A stretch of DNA of 64,000 bases from Calditrichia bacterium (GCA_028284445.1 JANQRS010000010.1:34990-98989), one strand, 5' to 3'. Positions 17,950 to 27,506 are shown, counted from the stretch's first letter. The notes: generated by a model from the letters alone, not told the origin. Made by a program: numbers and translations.

Positions 17950-18399
17950 CTAATCATCCCACTTATTTATTGATTTTTCCATCAGTTCTGCCATTTCCTG
18001 AAGTGCTTCAGCTCCGGGCAATATACTGGAGAGGCTGCCGAGAACAAGAATTGTCCAACCAAGTAATTTCTTCAATTTCTTGACAGATCCCCAAATTTGA
18101 AAGTTTTCCCAAGCTTGATTGACAGCATTCAATTTTGCTGTCAACTGTGCGCCGAAAAGACCTGCCTGTTGCAGCAGAGTTTGCGTCAGAGTCCTTACAC
18201 CTTGCCGAATCATTGGCACCGTTTGTTTAAGTTCGTTCCATGCATCACGAATCGGATTTCTGTCTCCTTCTTCGAATAAAAGTTCACTCCAGTGAAAGGC
18301 GACGTTGTCAAGTAGACCTTCCGTCGTCTCAACAAATGCGTCTAAATCCATAATTGGGAGAATTGGTGTAGAATGAGGTCGATTTTGGTGACTAGACAT
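17950..18399 (-). CDS. uncharacterised helical protein with hydrophobic C-terminal segment
   Basis: A 149-residue protein with a strong AGGAGG site 5 bases before the ATG. It is mostly predicted helix: an amphipathic middle (IRQGVRTLTQTLLQQAGLF, then AKLNAVNQAWENF) followed by a hydrophobic stretch LLGWTILVLGSLSSILPGA (~residues 113-131) that may be one membrane helix, and an acidic tail. I recognise no family. It separates the YbbAP-like genes from the TesA-like gene and is flanked by ~200 and ~360 empty bases. Confidence 0.65.
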   Translation of the reverse strand: MSSHQNRPHSTPILPIMDLDAFVETTEGLLDNVAFHWSELLFEEGDRNPIRDAWNELKQTVPMIRQGVRTLTQTLLQQAGLFGAQLTAKLNAVNQAWENFQIWGSVKKLKKLLGWTILVLGSLSSILPGAEALQEMAELMEKSINKWDD

Positions 18400-18759
18400 T
18401 TTCCCTCCTGGTTAGGACAGTTATAGGATCGAAAACTTAAATACAATCAGTCTAAAAATACATATTTTTCTGTTAACGCTCAAAACAAACGGAGCAACCT
18501 CGATCCTGAGCGAAAATTGATAATGAATTGATGTCATCTCAGAAAAAGGCCTGGATATCTCCTGTGCAATTTTTCTGGCTGGGAATTTCTTGAGCTTAAA
18601 TTCAGATGTTTACTGTTGCTTGACCTGCAATGAATACTTTACTATTGAGAACTTGCATGTTTTTAACCACAGCGATAGTTTAAGAGCAGAAGAGTGAACC
18701 AGATATCCAATGAAGCACGGACTTGGAACTCTCCTGAAAAATTACAAGAGGACTTTGAC
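18400..18759. other. intergenic region between divergent genes
   Basis: About 360 bases, fairly AT-rich. A GTG at 18694 is in frame with the esterase gene but adds a polar 22-residue leader before the signal peptide, so it is probably untranslated. No hairpin or repeat stands out. Confidence 0.4.
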
Positions 18760-19497
18760 ATGCATCGATATAACCTTCGAAATACAGCGGGAATGCTGCG
18801 CATTCTGACGGCAGTTATGATTACGTTTCTGCTCCTGCACTGTTCCGCAGAAAATGAAGCAAGCTCTGCCGCCAACGAGTCGGCCGCACCGGCGCAAGCC
18901 GCCAACGAAACCGCGAAGGCTGCCAAGAAAACCATTCTTTTTCTGGGCAACAGTCTTTCCGCCGGCTTTGGGCTTGATCCGGCCCAGGCCTTCCCGGCCC
19001 TCATCCAGGTTAAGATCGACTCGATGGGTTGGGACTATGAGGTGATAAATGGTGGCCTCAGCGGTGAAACCACCGCCGCAGGCGCCCGGCGAATCGATTG
19101 GCTATTGCGGCGCAAGATTGACATTTTGGTTATCGAGCTTGGCGGAAATGACGGCCTGCGTGGTATTCCGCCGGAAGAAACCCGCAAAAACCTGATGACT
19201 ATCATCGATAAGACCCGCGCCAGCAATGCCGATGCGGAAATCATCCTATCCGGGATGGAAGTGCCGCCAAATATGGGCAATGATTACGCCGTGGAATTCC
19301 GCAAGGTTTTCCCGAAGGTCGCTGATGAGAAATCGGTCGGTTTGATCCCATTTCTGCTTGAAGGCGTCGGCGGTATTCCCGAGCTCAATTTGCCGGACGG
19401 TATTCATCCCACTGCGGCGGGACATGAGATTGTCGCCAACAACGTCTGGAAATTCCTCAAACCGATACTGGCTGTTCATGGTGCTGCCTCAAAATAA
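18760..19497 (+). CDS. TesA-like GDSL esterase / lysophospholipase
   Basis: A 245-residue SGNH hydrolase. The start at 18760 has AGAGGA about 6 bases upstream and gives a signal sequence (MLRILTAVMITFLLLHC) that may be lipidated, although His before Cys is an unusual lipobox. The four SGNH blocks are present: FLGNSLSAGFG (in place of GDS, here GNS), GGLSGETTAAG, IELGGNDGLRG, and DGIHPTAAGH with the catalytic Asp/His. TesA acts on acyl esters and lysophospholipids in the periplasm. The stop overlaps the next ATG by one base (TAATG), so the two are translated together. Confidence 0.9.
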   Translation: MHRYNLRNTAGMLRILTAVMITFLLLHCSAENEASSAANESAAPAQAANETAKAAKKTILFLGNSLSAGFGLDPAQAFPALIQVKIDSMGWDYEVINGGLSGETTAAGARRIDWLLRRKIDILVIELGGNDGLRGIPPEETRKNLMTIIDKTRASNADAEIILSGMEVPPNMGNDYAVEFRKVFPKVADEKSVGLIPFLLEGVGGIPELNLPDGIHPTAAGHEIVANNVWKFLKPILAVHGAASK

Positions 19498-20648
19498 TGA
19501 CGAAAACAGATGATCTGAAAACTCTCCAGCTTGTCGCCTGTAAATGGTGGAACGCCAGTGCCTACTATGCCATTAGCCTGGCGGAAGCATTAAAACAGGC
19601 CGGCCATACTGCAATTGTCGGTGGCCGTGCGGATAGCCCCCCGCTCATTAAGGCCCGCGAACAGGAACTTACTCTCCTTGACAGCATCAACCTGGAAAGC
19701 ATTAATCCCATCAAGGCGATAGCAAACCTCGGCCGTTTGGGGCGCAGCTACCGGGAAAACGCACTTCAGTTAATCAATGCACATCGCCCGGAGGATATGC
19801 TCTTTGCAGCTTTGTTGAAGCGCAGGCTTGGCGGCGATATTCCTCTTGTGCGGACGGTGAGCGACGTCCGCGCCCCGAAAAACAACCTGATCAATCGCTG
19901 GCTGCATGGCGACATTTATCAACACTTCATTTTCAGCTGCCGAGCCAGCTACGAGCGCTATCAGGCGGTATGGCCAATCTTCGAAGCGCGAAGCAGCGTT
20001 ATTTACAGTGCACATGATACAGATCGTTTACAGCCATCCAATCAGCCATCAGAGCTTCGCAAAAAGTATAACATTGCCGACGATCAGTTGCTGGTAGGGA
20101 TTATTGCGCGCCTCTCCCCTGTCAAGGACCACTACACCTTTCTCAAGGCCGCGCAGCGCGTGCTTGAGAAAAATGATAATATTCGCTTTATGATCGCTGG
20201 TGAGGCAAGTGAAATCAGCATGGACGACCTCAAGTCCATTGCGGCAGATATGGGCATCGCTGAAGAGGTCATTTTCATCGAGCGGCATCCGGATATTACT
20301 GCCGCTGCCCTGATGGCTGCCATTGATATTGGTATCGTCGCCTCAACCGGCTCCGAGGTCATCTGCCGGGTGGCCGTGGAATACATGGCAATGGCGATCC
20401 CGCAAATCGTCACCCGCGTTAATGTGCTGCCGGAAATTATTGATGATGGGCAAAACGGCTTCATTGTCGATCCCGCTGAGCCGGAGGCGCTGGCCAAGGC
20501 AATCTTAACACTCGCCGAAAATCATGAGATGCGCAAAAAGATCGGTCAGACCGGCAGACGCTATGCCGAAGAGCGGTTTAGCTACCCGGTATTTGTGAAG
20601 CAGACGCTGGACGTGTATCGGGAAATAATAGTGAACAATGAACAATGA
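19497..20648 (+). CDS. family 4 (GT-B) glycosyltransferase
   Basis: A 383-residue glycosyltransferase with GT-B layout: an N-terminal acceptor domain (residues ~10-180) and a C-terminal Glycos_transf_1 domain with VGIIARLSPVKDHYTFLKAA, FMIAGEAS, the EVICRVAVEYMAMAIPQIVT E-x7-E-like region and NGFIVDPAEPEALAKAI. It would transfer a sugar to LPS or another envelope glycan. Coupled to the TesA-like gene by TAATG. Its last codons (V-N-N-E-Q-stop) are made from the GAACAAT tandem heptads that continue past the stop. Confidence 0.88.
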   Translation: MTKTDDLKTLQLVACKWWNASAYYAISLAEALKQAGHTAIVGGRADSPPLIKAREQELTLLDSINLESINPIKAIANLGRLGRSYRENALQLINAHRPEDMLFAALLKRRLGGDIPLVRTVSDVRAPKNNLINRWLHGDIYQHFIFSCRASYERYQAVWPIFEARSSVIYSAHDTDRLQPSNQPSELRKKYNIADDQLLVGIIARLSPVKDHYTFLKAAQRVLEKNDNIRFMIAGEASEISMDDLKSIAADMGIAEEVIFIERHPDITAAALMAAIDIGIVASTGSEVICRVAVEYMAMAIPQIVTRVNVLPEIIDDGQNGFIVDPAEPEALAKAILTLAENHEMRKKIGQTGRRYAEERFSYPVFVKQTLDVYREIIVNNEQ

Positions 20649-20653
20649 ACAAT
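20633..20653. repeat. GAACAAT tandem heptad array (3 units) containing a stop codon
   Basis: Three exact 7-base units; the TGA of the glycosyltransferase gene (20646-20648) is inside the array, which thus encodes the protein's last residues. Confidence 0.85.
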
Positions 20654-20789
20654 TAATAACTTAATAAATAGTTAAAATGTTGATTCGTCGAAGCGTTTTG
20701 CCATAACGGCGGAGCCGTTGCATAGTTCAAACAGATGAGTGCTCTTGGCGAACTTGTGTGGCTCGGTTGGAAATGGATTGGTCGGATTT

Positions 20790-20845
20790 GACATTTGTCA
20801 TTCGACATTCGTCATTGGTCATTCGACATTCGTCATTCGTCATTG
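20790..20845. repeat. GTCATTC-type tandem heptad array (8 units)
   Basis: Eight consecutive 7-base units alternating GTCATTC, GACATTC and GTCATTG variants. The array ends one base from the stop codon of the minus-strand glycosyltransferase (20849-20847). Read on the minus strand the unit is GACGAAT/GAATGAC, the same as the array at 50042-50062. Confidence 0.88.
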
Positions 20846-20846
20846 C

Positions 20847-21602
20847 CTATTCATCATTCACCTCACGCCCTTCCCAAAATTTCAGGTATTTCAGGAAAAC
20901 ATAGAAACTCCCAAGCACCGCGAGAAAAAAACCGGCCTTGCCGTCGAGAAAGCCTCGCTTGAAAAAGTACGTTTTGATGAACTTTACGAAGGGATTGAAC
21001 AGGAGGTTTAACAAGGATGGTTTGCGGCCACTCTTCAATAGTTCAGCAGCAGCAATGCTTGTGAAGCTGTTCATCTGACGGATATGAGCGCGGACATCTT
21101 CATAAGAATAGTGAAACAAATCGCCGGCGAGAGTATCAAATTCGCCATCCAGGATCACCATATCATGGGGATTGACGCCACCCCAGCGCCCCTTGCGGCG
21201 ATCAAAGAGCCGGATCTTGTAATCGGGATACCAGCCACTGTGGTTAATCCATTGCCCGAGGTAATGTACGCGCCTGGCCATACGATAGCCGGGCTTTTTG
21301 AATCCTGCCTGGCGCAGCTTCTGAATGCTCTCATGGAGTTCCGGCGATAACTCTTCATCTGCATCCAGCGACAACACCCAATCATTGGCAGCGCTATCGA
21401 CAGCAAAGTTCTTCTGCTCTATATGTCCCGGCCAATCCCGCTGGATGACACGCGCGCCAAGTTCCTTACAAATGGCAACAGTTGCATCTTCACTATAGGA
21501 ATCGACAACAACGATTTCATCCGCCCATTTCAGACTTTCCAGGCAGCGGCGGATATTTTTTTCCTCGTTGAATGTAATAATAACAGCGGAAATCGGTATC
21601 AT
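20847..21602 (-). CDS. family 2 glycosyltransferase, WaaE/KdtX-like
   Basis: A 251-residue GT-A enzyme: ITFNEEKNIRRCLESL, EIVVVDSYSEDAT, QRDWPGHIEQKNFA and the metal site SLDADEELSPEL. The text around WxGHxxQKNxAxxxA matches the LPS-core beta-1,4-glucosyltransferase (WaaE/KdtX) group; members are widespread and sugar specificity varies. A basic C-terminal helix (SGRKPSLLNLLFNPFVKFIKTYFF) probably binds the inner face of the membrane. ATGA overlap of 4 bases with the upstream glycosyltransferase gene. The C-terminal NDE-stop merges into a heptad repeat. Confidence 0.87.
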   Translation of the reverse strand: MIPISAVIITFNEEKNIRRCLESLKWADEIVVVDSYSEDATVAICKELGARVIQRDWPGHIEQKNFAVDSAANDWVLSLDADEELSPELHESIQKLRQAGFKKPGYRMARRVHYLGQWINHSGWYPDYKIRLFDRRKGRWGGVNPHDMVILDGEFDTLAGDLFHYSYEDVRAHIRQMNSFTSIAAAELLKSGRKPSLLNLLFNPFVKFIKTYFFKRGFLDGKAGFFLAVLGSFYVFLKYLKFWEGREVNDE

Positions 21603-22699
21603 TTCGCATCAACTCCAATCACAGCACGGTAAATTGCCAGTGTTTTGCGGGCAGTTTCGGCGCAGGTAAACTGCTTGACGCGCTCAGCCGCGTTGCGAAC
21701 CAAGCGATCGCGTAATTCCTTATCGCCCAGGACACGCTTCACCATTCCCAAAAGCATCTCGACATCGCCGACATCTGCCAACAGGCCGCTCTCCCGGTCG
21801 ACCACAATCTCCGGGATTCCCCCGGCTCGGGTCGCTACGATCGGCACCCGGCAAACCATCGCGTCCAGCAGCGATGTGCCCAGCCCTTCGGTCTTCGATG
21901 TTACCAGAAAGAGATCCAGCTCCGGCAAAATCTCCGGCACGTCATAGCGGAAGCCGGCCATCACCACTTGGTCTTGCAGGCCAAGTTGTGAAATCAAAGA
22001 TTCAATGATCGGACGCTCCGGTCCTTCTCCAATGATGAAGAAACGTGCGCTGAGTCCACTATCAATCAGTCGTCGTGCCACCCGCAAGAAAGTAGGATAA
22101 TCTTTATGATCGGCCAGAGCGGAGCTATTACCAATCAACGGTATTGATGCCGGGATATCAAATTCGCGGCGTAGGATTCCACTGGCCGCAAGACCAAACC
22201 GCCGGGGATCAACGCCACTGTGAACGGTATACAAACGCGACGTATCCGAAACGCCTGCAGTTAGCACTTCCCTGATGGCATTCGATACGCAAAGATAAGC
22301 ACGAATGCGCCTGCTGTTGTATTTGAGTCGAGCGACAAAGCTGTTTTTTACCGGGAAATCGACGCGGCGGCTGACAACAATCGGCGTCTTATGACGAGCA
22401 AGCACTGTGGACATAAAGAGAATTGTGTGGGCGTGTGCATCGTGCGCATGGGCCAGGTCTGCCCGAAAGGATCTGCAAAATCCTGCAATCGCGCGGGCGC
22501 TATCGGGGCGCATCGGACTGCCGCGGTCAAAGGTAACATGATCAATATTATTCTCACGGCACCATTCGTGCATGCTGGAATAGCCGGCACAAACGATCTG
22601 CTGTTGCACACCGTGTCCCTGGAGCTCACCATAAAGGTACGCCAGTTGTTGCTCCCCACCGCGCCAGGTCCGTGCAGTAGAGAGATGCAAAACTCTCAT
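21599..22699 (-). CDS. family 4 (GT-B) glycosyltransferase
   Basis: A 366-residue glycosyltransferase from the start at 22699 (AAAGGA about 8 bases upstream; the earlier Met adds a non-family leader). N-terminal MRVLHLSTARTWRGGEQQL is the classic GT4 opening. The C-terminal domain has FFIIGEGPERPIIE, LFLVTSKTEGLGTSLLDAM with the conserved E-x7-E region and ATRAGGIPEIV. The acceptor is probably an LPS or envelope saccharide. It is coupled with the family 2 enzyme, forming a two-gene unit that faces a third glycosyltransferase gene. Confidence 0.88.
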   Translation of the reverse strand: MRVLHLSTARTWRGGEQQLAYLYGELQGHGVQQQIVCAGYSSMHEWCRENNIDHVTFDRGSPMRPDSARAIAGFCRSFRADLAHAHDAHAHTILFMSTVLARHKTPIVVSRRVDFPVKNSFVARLKYNSRRIRAYLCVSNAIREVLTAGVSDTSRLYTVHSGVDPRRFGLAASGILRREFDIPASIPLIGNSSALADHKDYPTFLRVARRLIDSGLSARFFIIGEGPERPIIESLISQLGLQDQVVMAGFRYDVPEILPELDLFLVTSKTEGLGTSLLDAMVCRVPIVATRAGGIPEIVVDRESGLLADVGDVEMLLGMVKRVLGDKELRDRLVRNAAERVKQFTCAETARKTLAIYRAVIGVDAK

Positions 22700-22850
22700 G
22701 TCGATATTCCTTTCAGGCAAAAAACATACGAAAGAAAGGGACGCGGCAAAAGGGTATTTTTGATATTGGCAAGTCTGGAGCACGGCGAGAGTGATATCGC
22801 CAAGATGGTTTTCTAGTGCTTATCACTCTACCGCAAATATGAGATGTTGT

Positions 22851-23915
22851 CTATAAGTGTGGTTCCACTTCCTGAGGCACATTGGTCAAAGTTTCCAACT
22901 CTTTTAGAAAGGGTGTATAATCCTGACCACTGCGAGGATTCGTTTTCAACTGGCGGAGAATCAGCTTTGCTAACTTGATACGCGAGCGCTGCTTGGCAAG
23001 ATTGTGGGTTTCTGTCTTAAGCAAACTGCAGAAGGCCTCAAGATCCACGTAGATTTCCACTGCATCATCAACGCGGATTTTTACGGTTTTGTCCTGATCA
23101 TAGACCGGCGCAGGGGGCAGGCTCAACAATTGCGGCGCCGCTGATAAAGGATATTCCGGTTCCTCGATTGCCAGGAGACGGGTAATTTCAAAATCAATTT
23201 CCTCAACCGCCTCGGCAAAGTCCACCGGACGCAGAACGTCTGCGATGCTTTCCGACGCAGTCGAAAGCGGCACCAGGGCTGTTTCCGTAACTTCCGGTTC
23301 CGTTGTCAGGCGCTGGTAGAAGAGGAATGGTATCCCTATCAGTATCAAAGCTAAAACGACGGCAAAGATCACGGCGCGCTTATGTGACCGGGCCGCTTCG
23401 TATTTACGAACCACGCTGCCCAATTTATCCATCATCAGAGTACGTGAGACATTCCTAATCGTACTGGCTGCAAGAGCAACATTGGCCTGACTTTGGTAGT
23501 CGCTTTTATAGATCTCATAACAATCTTGCATGAAGCCGCGAACGGCACGTCCGAGGTATGGCGGTTCACCATAATATGCAGCGATAATTTCGTCCCGGAA
23601 GGGCGAGTGAACACTAGGCGTTGGATTACCACGGAAAAGGTTCACATGCAGGGATTCCAATAGTCGAAGTTGTTCTCCCAGCTCAAGGCGTTCGTCTGCA
23701 AAATCATCTTTGTTGACGCTGCTTGCCATACGTCCGCTAATGCTGGTACAGGTTTGAACAATCAACCCAATTGAGTTACATTTTTGAATAGCAGCTGAAA
23801 ATTGCCGGTTGATTTTAAGAACATTTAAAACCCCGATAGTCACCGCCGCTAACAGAACGGCAACAACGGCAATTTCAATCAAACGTCGCATCCGTGCTTC
23901 GTTCACGCGTTTCAC
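22851..23915 (-). CDS. two-helix membrane protein of a signalling operon, function unknown
   Basis: A 354-residue protein: TM1 (~11-30, IAVVAVLLAAVTIGVLNVL), an extracytoplasmic helical domain of ~140 residues, TM2 (~178-197, AVIFAVVLALILIGIPFLF), then a cytoplasmic tail of ~150 residues without recognisable catalytic motifs. The layout mirrors the sensor half of the kinase encoded upstream, with which it overlaps by 4 bases (ATGA). I infer a membrane partner or decoy input module for that kinase; no family is recognised. Confidence 0.7.
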   Translation of the reverse strand: MKRVNEARMRRLIEIAVVAVLLAAVTIGVLNVLKINRQFSAAIQKCNSIGLIVQTCTSISGRMASSVNKDDFADERLELGEQLRLLESLHVNLFRGNPTPSVHSPFRDEIIAAYYGEPPYLGRAVRGFMQDCYEIYKSDYQSQANVALAASTIRNVSRTLMMDKLGSVVRKYEAARSHKRAVIFAVVLALILIGIPFLFYQRLTTEPEVTETALVPLSTASESIADVLRPVDFAEAVEEIDFEITRLLAIEEPEYPLSAAPQLLSLPPAPVYDQDKTVKIRVDDAVEIYVDLEAFCSLLKTETHNLAKQRSRIKLAKLILRQLKTNPRSGQDYTPFLKELETLTNVPQEVEPHL

Positions 23916-26404
23916 CCCTCTCCTCTCCAGGCATTTTCGATAAGTGTCGCTTCCTCGTTGTTGTTATCATCCTCTGTTGCCCTCTGTTCGAGTGCGCTGG
24001 GAAACGACACCTCAATTCTCAATTCGTTGTCGGAATTGGTGACAAATTCCAACTTGCCATCCAGACTTTCCACGTAGCCGCAAACGGCGGCCAAACTAAT
24101 ATGTTGATGCTTCTTGTTGGTTAAGCGCAGTTGCGGGTCCAGCAGCAATTGAAGCAGCCTGTCATCAGTCCAGTCGCGTGCCTCCTGATAATCAGCTGAG
24201 CCGCTGGTGACAGCCTGACGCTGCAACGCTTCCAGATCAATTCGGCCATTGTCCTGAAAGCCGATTACCAGGGCTTCGTTTTCAATGGCACTGTCGATAT
24301 GAATTGCCGGAATATCACCGCGCTGCCAAACATCTGGCAAGGTATGGTAAATCGAAAAACGCATCAGCTTGGCAACCACATGCCAAACCGCTTTAATATT
24401 GCCGGCGTGAATATGATCAGCCTGAAGCTCAGTGCTGTTCACTTTAATCGTCTGCTGCGTTCCGCTGGTCAGTTTTGCTAACAATGCCTGAATGGCCTTC
24501 ATCAATTTCCCATAGAATAAGGGAGCGCTATTTGCCGGCGCTTTATTCGATTGGCTGGTCCCAACCAGACCGGTCAGTGAACCGATAGCGGCCTTAAATC
24601 CGCGCAATCCCCGGAAAAAGGGATCAAGGTCTTTACGGCTGATTTGCTCACGCGTCTGGAGCAATTCGGTTTCACCAGCCAGACTATGAAGATAAGCAAC
24701 CAGCGGAAACAGCTGCCGTTCTTCGGCTGAATCGAGTAAGCTTTGGGCGGCTTCCCCAATCCTGGCAAAGCGTTCCCGACGTCCTTCCGGAGTGGCCAGT
24801 TTACGAACTTCCTGCTCAATCACCTCAACTGCCTCAAGTGCTTCGTCTACAAATATCCTCAAGCTCGACACTGCCTCAGATTGAACGGAAGGGATAATTT
24901 CGACCGGATCGTCCGGCTCCGCTTCTTCTAATGCCAGAAGGAGTAGCAATGCATGCACATCATTATCATCATCGGTCACGGGAGTAGCTGAGAAGCGACA
25001 GATTTGCGGCTTTTCTTTCTCAGGAACATTGAATTGAAGTCGCATTTGCAGCGGCTCATCCGCGGTAGACAATATCGCATCAGGCGAAAACTCGCCCCTA
25101 TCCTCAGTCTCTATAATGTCACAACGTTCGATATCAAAAACAGACGGCCAGTCACGCAATCCGATTTTGCCGATTCGTTCCCCCATCAATTCCTCAGCTG
25201 TATCATTTACGTAGACGCAACTCCCTTGCGGATCAACAACAACAACCGCTTCGGGAAACCGATTGACAAAATCAGGTAGAAGTCGCGCTGCAATAGATGC
25301 CTGCCCGATATTTTCGTCGTGTTTGGAGAAGCTCCACACCAGTCCCAGCGCCTGGCTGCCGTCCGGATTCATAATCTCTGTGCAATTTAAGCGGTCACCG
25401 TCGCCGAGCTTCAGCAAATGCCTAAACTGACGCCGAATTCGGGCTGTATCTCCCTTGAGAGCAGCCTGATAAATATCTTCATCCATCAGCTGTTTCAGCA
25501 GGAAGCGCCGCACGGCGTCCTTGTCATTTTCAGCCTCAACAGCCAATTCATCCGGCAAGCGCCAGCGTCTAACAAATTCCTTATTGTATGTAACATCGTT
25601 CTTATCGAAACGAACGGCCATATAGCCAAATCCGGCTGTGGTCAATATTCTGTCGAGCTTGCGGAACTCCGCTTCTTGCAATGCCAGATCGCGAACCGCT
25701 TCAACTTCCCGGGCAGCAACGGTACGATAGTCAATTCCCAACGACTCAAACGCGAGTTGATTGTTCTGCAAGCGGGGGCTGAGTAAATATACCCACAGGG
25801 CCAAAAGTAAAGAAAGAAGCGACAACCCGGTAAGCACTATCTGCCATCCGCGATTGTTGAGACGCTCAGCACTTTTACCGGCCGCAATACCGGCAACTCT
25901 GAGCACAGCTGCCAGCTCACTACCGCCACTGTCAGCGGCAACAGCAGCAAGATCGCGATGCTGATCAATGGCCTCAAATGGCACCGCAACAAGCTCGCGC
26001 ATTTGCCCAACAAATTGCTCCAGCCGTTCCGTCAACCGTGACGGCGATTCAAAGAATACAGAGGAAATTTGGCGGCTGCCTTCAGAGTTGCCGCCCTGGA
26101 GCAGTGGGTTTTGCTGGATCATGTGCTCTAAACGCACCAATTCATCCACATGGTTTCTGATAGCGGCAAGCGCTTGGGCATAGGTGTTCGGATCTTCAGA
26201 ACGGTTAAGGATATATCCTTGCGCCGCGATTTTATGCAGAACAGTTTCCTGATTGGCAATTAATGACTTTAACTGCAAAGCTTTGTTGGATTTGTCGCCA
26301 GCAAAGCTCAGGAAAAGCATGGCAGCGGTTATGCCCAATGCAAGGAGGCTCATCGCCAACCTGCTGCCATTGCTCACTTTTTGTGGGTGAAAATGAAAGT
26401 CCAT
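23912..26404 (-). CDS. membrane sensor with PAS domains, HPt-like and CheA-like ATPase domains
   Basis: An 830-residue protein from the start at 26404 (AGGAGAG upstream). TM1 (~15-33) and TM2 (~188-208) flank a helical external domain. Two PAS-like domains follow (~240-345; ~365-460, with FPEAVVVVDPQGSCVYVNDTAEE). Residues ~510-610 look like a histidine phosphotransfer bundle with LHSLAGETEL (His573), comparable to the CheA HSIKG site. The C-terminal region has IGFQDNGRIDLEAL (G1-like DNG) and AAVCGYVESLDGKLEF, as in CheA ATPase domains. No canonical HisKA H-box. The N- and G2-boxes are poorly preserved, so activity is uncertain. Expected to phosphorylate the regulator encoded upstream. Confidence 0.75.
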   Translation of the reverse strand: MDFHFHPQKVSNGSRLAMSLLALGITAAMLFLSFAGDKSNKALQLKSLIANQETVLHKIAAQGYILNRSEDPNTYAQALAAIRNHVDELVRLEHMIQQNPLLQGGNSEGSRQISSVFFESPSRLTERLEQFVGQMRELVAVPFEAIDQHRDLAAVAADSGGSELAAVLRVAGIAAGKSAERLNNRGWQIVLTGLSLLSLLLALWVYLLSPRLQNNQLAFESLGIDYRTVAAREVEAVRDLALQEAEFRKLDRILTTAGFGYMAVRFDKNDVTYNKEFVRRWRLPDELAVEAENDKDAVRRFLLKQLMDEDIYQAALKGDTARIRRQFRHLLKLGDGDRLNCTEIMNPDGSQALGLVWSFSKHDENIGQASIAARLLPDFVNRFPEAVVVVDPQGSCVYVNDTAEELMGERIGKIGLRDWPSVFDIERCDIIETEDRGEFSPDAILSTADEPLQMRLQFNVPEKEKPQICRFSATPVTDDDNDVHALLLLLALEEAEPDDPVEIIPSVQSEAVSSLRIFVDEALEAVEVIEQEVRKLATPEGRRERFARIGEAAQSLLDSAEERQLFPLVAYLHSLAGETELLQTREQISRKDLDPFFRGLRGFKAAIGSLTGLVGTSQSNKAPANSAPLFYGKLMKAIQALLAKLTSGTQQTIKVNSTELQADHIHAGNIKAVWHVVAKLMRFSIYHTLPDVWQRGDIPAIHIDSAIENEALVIGFQDNGRIDLEALQRQAVTSGSADYQEARDWTDDRLLQLLLDPQLRLTNKKHQHISLAAVCGYVESLDGKLEFVTNSDNELRIEVSFPSALEQRATEDDNNNEEATLIENAWRGEG

Positions 26405-26461
26405 TTTATAACCTCTCCTCAGCGCCACATATCGTGGCATCCCTCGCCCTTAAATTGCTCA

Positions 26462-27142
26462 CTACTCAATCCAACGTCCTTCATCTTTCCGACGCAACCC
26501 TTCGAGCAAAACGTGGTTCATAGGAAGGTTGATGCGATTCTCCGGAACTGAGCAATTCTTGAAGATTTCAATTTCGGAACTTTCCCATCCGACAATCTCC
26601 AGAGCGGCTTCCAGGTCATCCCGACCATCAAAGCGGGCGCCATACAAGCGGCCCTTCTCTACATACATGTAGCCGATGCGTCCATTTGAGGTAATTCGAA
26701 GGGTACAGGTCTTTTGCTCCATCTCAATCAGTTGCAGGAAACCGGACACAGATATTCCATTTATACCCCCTTCAACATTTGAGGATAGGATGTCGCTCAC
26801 GACCTCGCTGAGATGATTCAAATCAACCGGCTTCTTCAAGTAGCGAAAACCGCCGGGCTGATTGATACGCCCTTCAATATCTGCGAAAACGAAGGCGGAC
26901 ATAATAATCACCGGTACAAAAGGATATTTTTCTCCCATTTCACTCAAGAGAGAAAAACCGTCCATCACCGGCATTTTGAGATCGGTAATCACCAAATCCA
27001 GTGGTTCAGTGGCCAAAACCTTAAGCGCCTGCTTACCGTTTCTGGCTGTAATGATTCGGCAATTTGTGTTTAATGTGCGTAAGGTTGCCTGAACAGTCCT
27101 TAGGAAAAAACGCTGATCATCAACAAGCAACACTGTTTTCAT
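26462..27142 (-). CDS. response regulator with receiver and PATAN/DUF4388-like output domain
   Basis: A 226-residue protein from the start at 27142, with GGAGG 7-8 bases upstream. The receiver (1-125) has LLVDDQRF (acidic pair), phospho-acceptor Asp in LVITDLKMPVMDG, Ser in IIMSAF and Lys in RYLKKPVD, so it is complete. The C-terminal ~90 residues match the DUF4388/PATAN layout (ISVSGFLQLIEMEQKTCTLRI, then YVEKGRLYGARFDG and a glutamate/tryptophan-bearing strand). Such domains mediate protein contacts and no DNA-binding motif is seen. First gene of the three-gene signalling operon. Confidence 0.88.
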   Translation of the reverse strand: MKTVLLVDDQRFFLRTVQATLRTLNTNCRIITARNGKQALKVLATEPLDLVITDLKMPVMDGFSLLSEMGEKYPFVPVIIMSAFVFADIEGRINQPGGFRYLKKPVDLNHLSEVVSDILSSNVEGGINGISVSGFLQLIEMEQKTCTLRITSNGRIGYMYVEKGRLYGARFDGRDDLEAALEIVGWESSEIEIFKNCSVPENRINLPMNHVLLEGLRRKDEGRWIE

Positions 27143-27506
27143 GAATAGCCTCCGACACAAAGTCCTTGTGCATATAGCATCCCGCGAATCCGTCTGTCTC
27201 TCCTTGCAACAAACACAATTCTTCCCTTGTTTGGACGGACTCAGGTATGATTGTGGTCATACTCATAACTGCTGATGCCATGTTATCGTGATGTCAATAA
27301 TTGTCGACAAGAGCTGCGGAAGCTTGAGGGATTGAAATATGAGAATCGAGCAAAAAGGAGCCAAAAATGTTGCAATTTAGCCCAATGAAAAGATGGCACA
27401 TTCTTCATTTTCGTATTGTGAGAGATCAAAATAGAACGTAGATTCTGTCGATTAAAAATAGTGACGCCGAACCGCAAACGTCAAAGTCCGCTTAGTATCC
27501 GGGAAA
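27143..27506. other. divergent intergenic region between the signalling operon and hpnC
   Basis: About 360 AT-rich bases without a convincing ORF, repeat or hairpin. It must hold promoters for the response-regulator operon (minus) and hpnCDE (plus). Confidence 0.4.
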
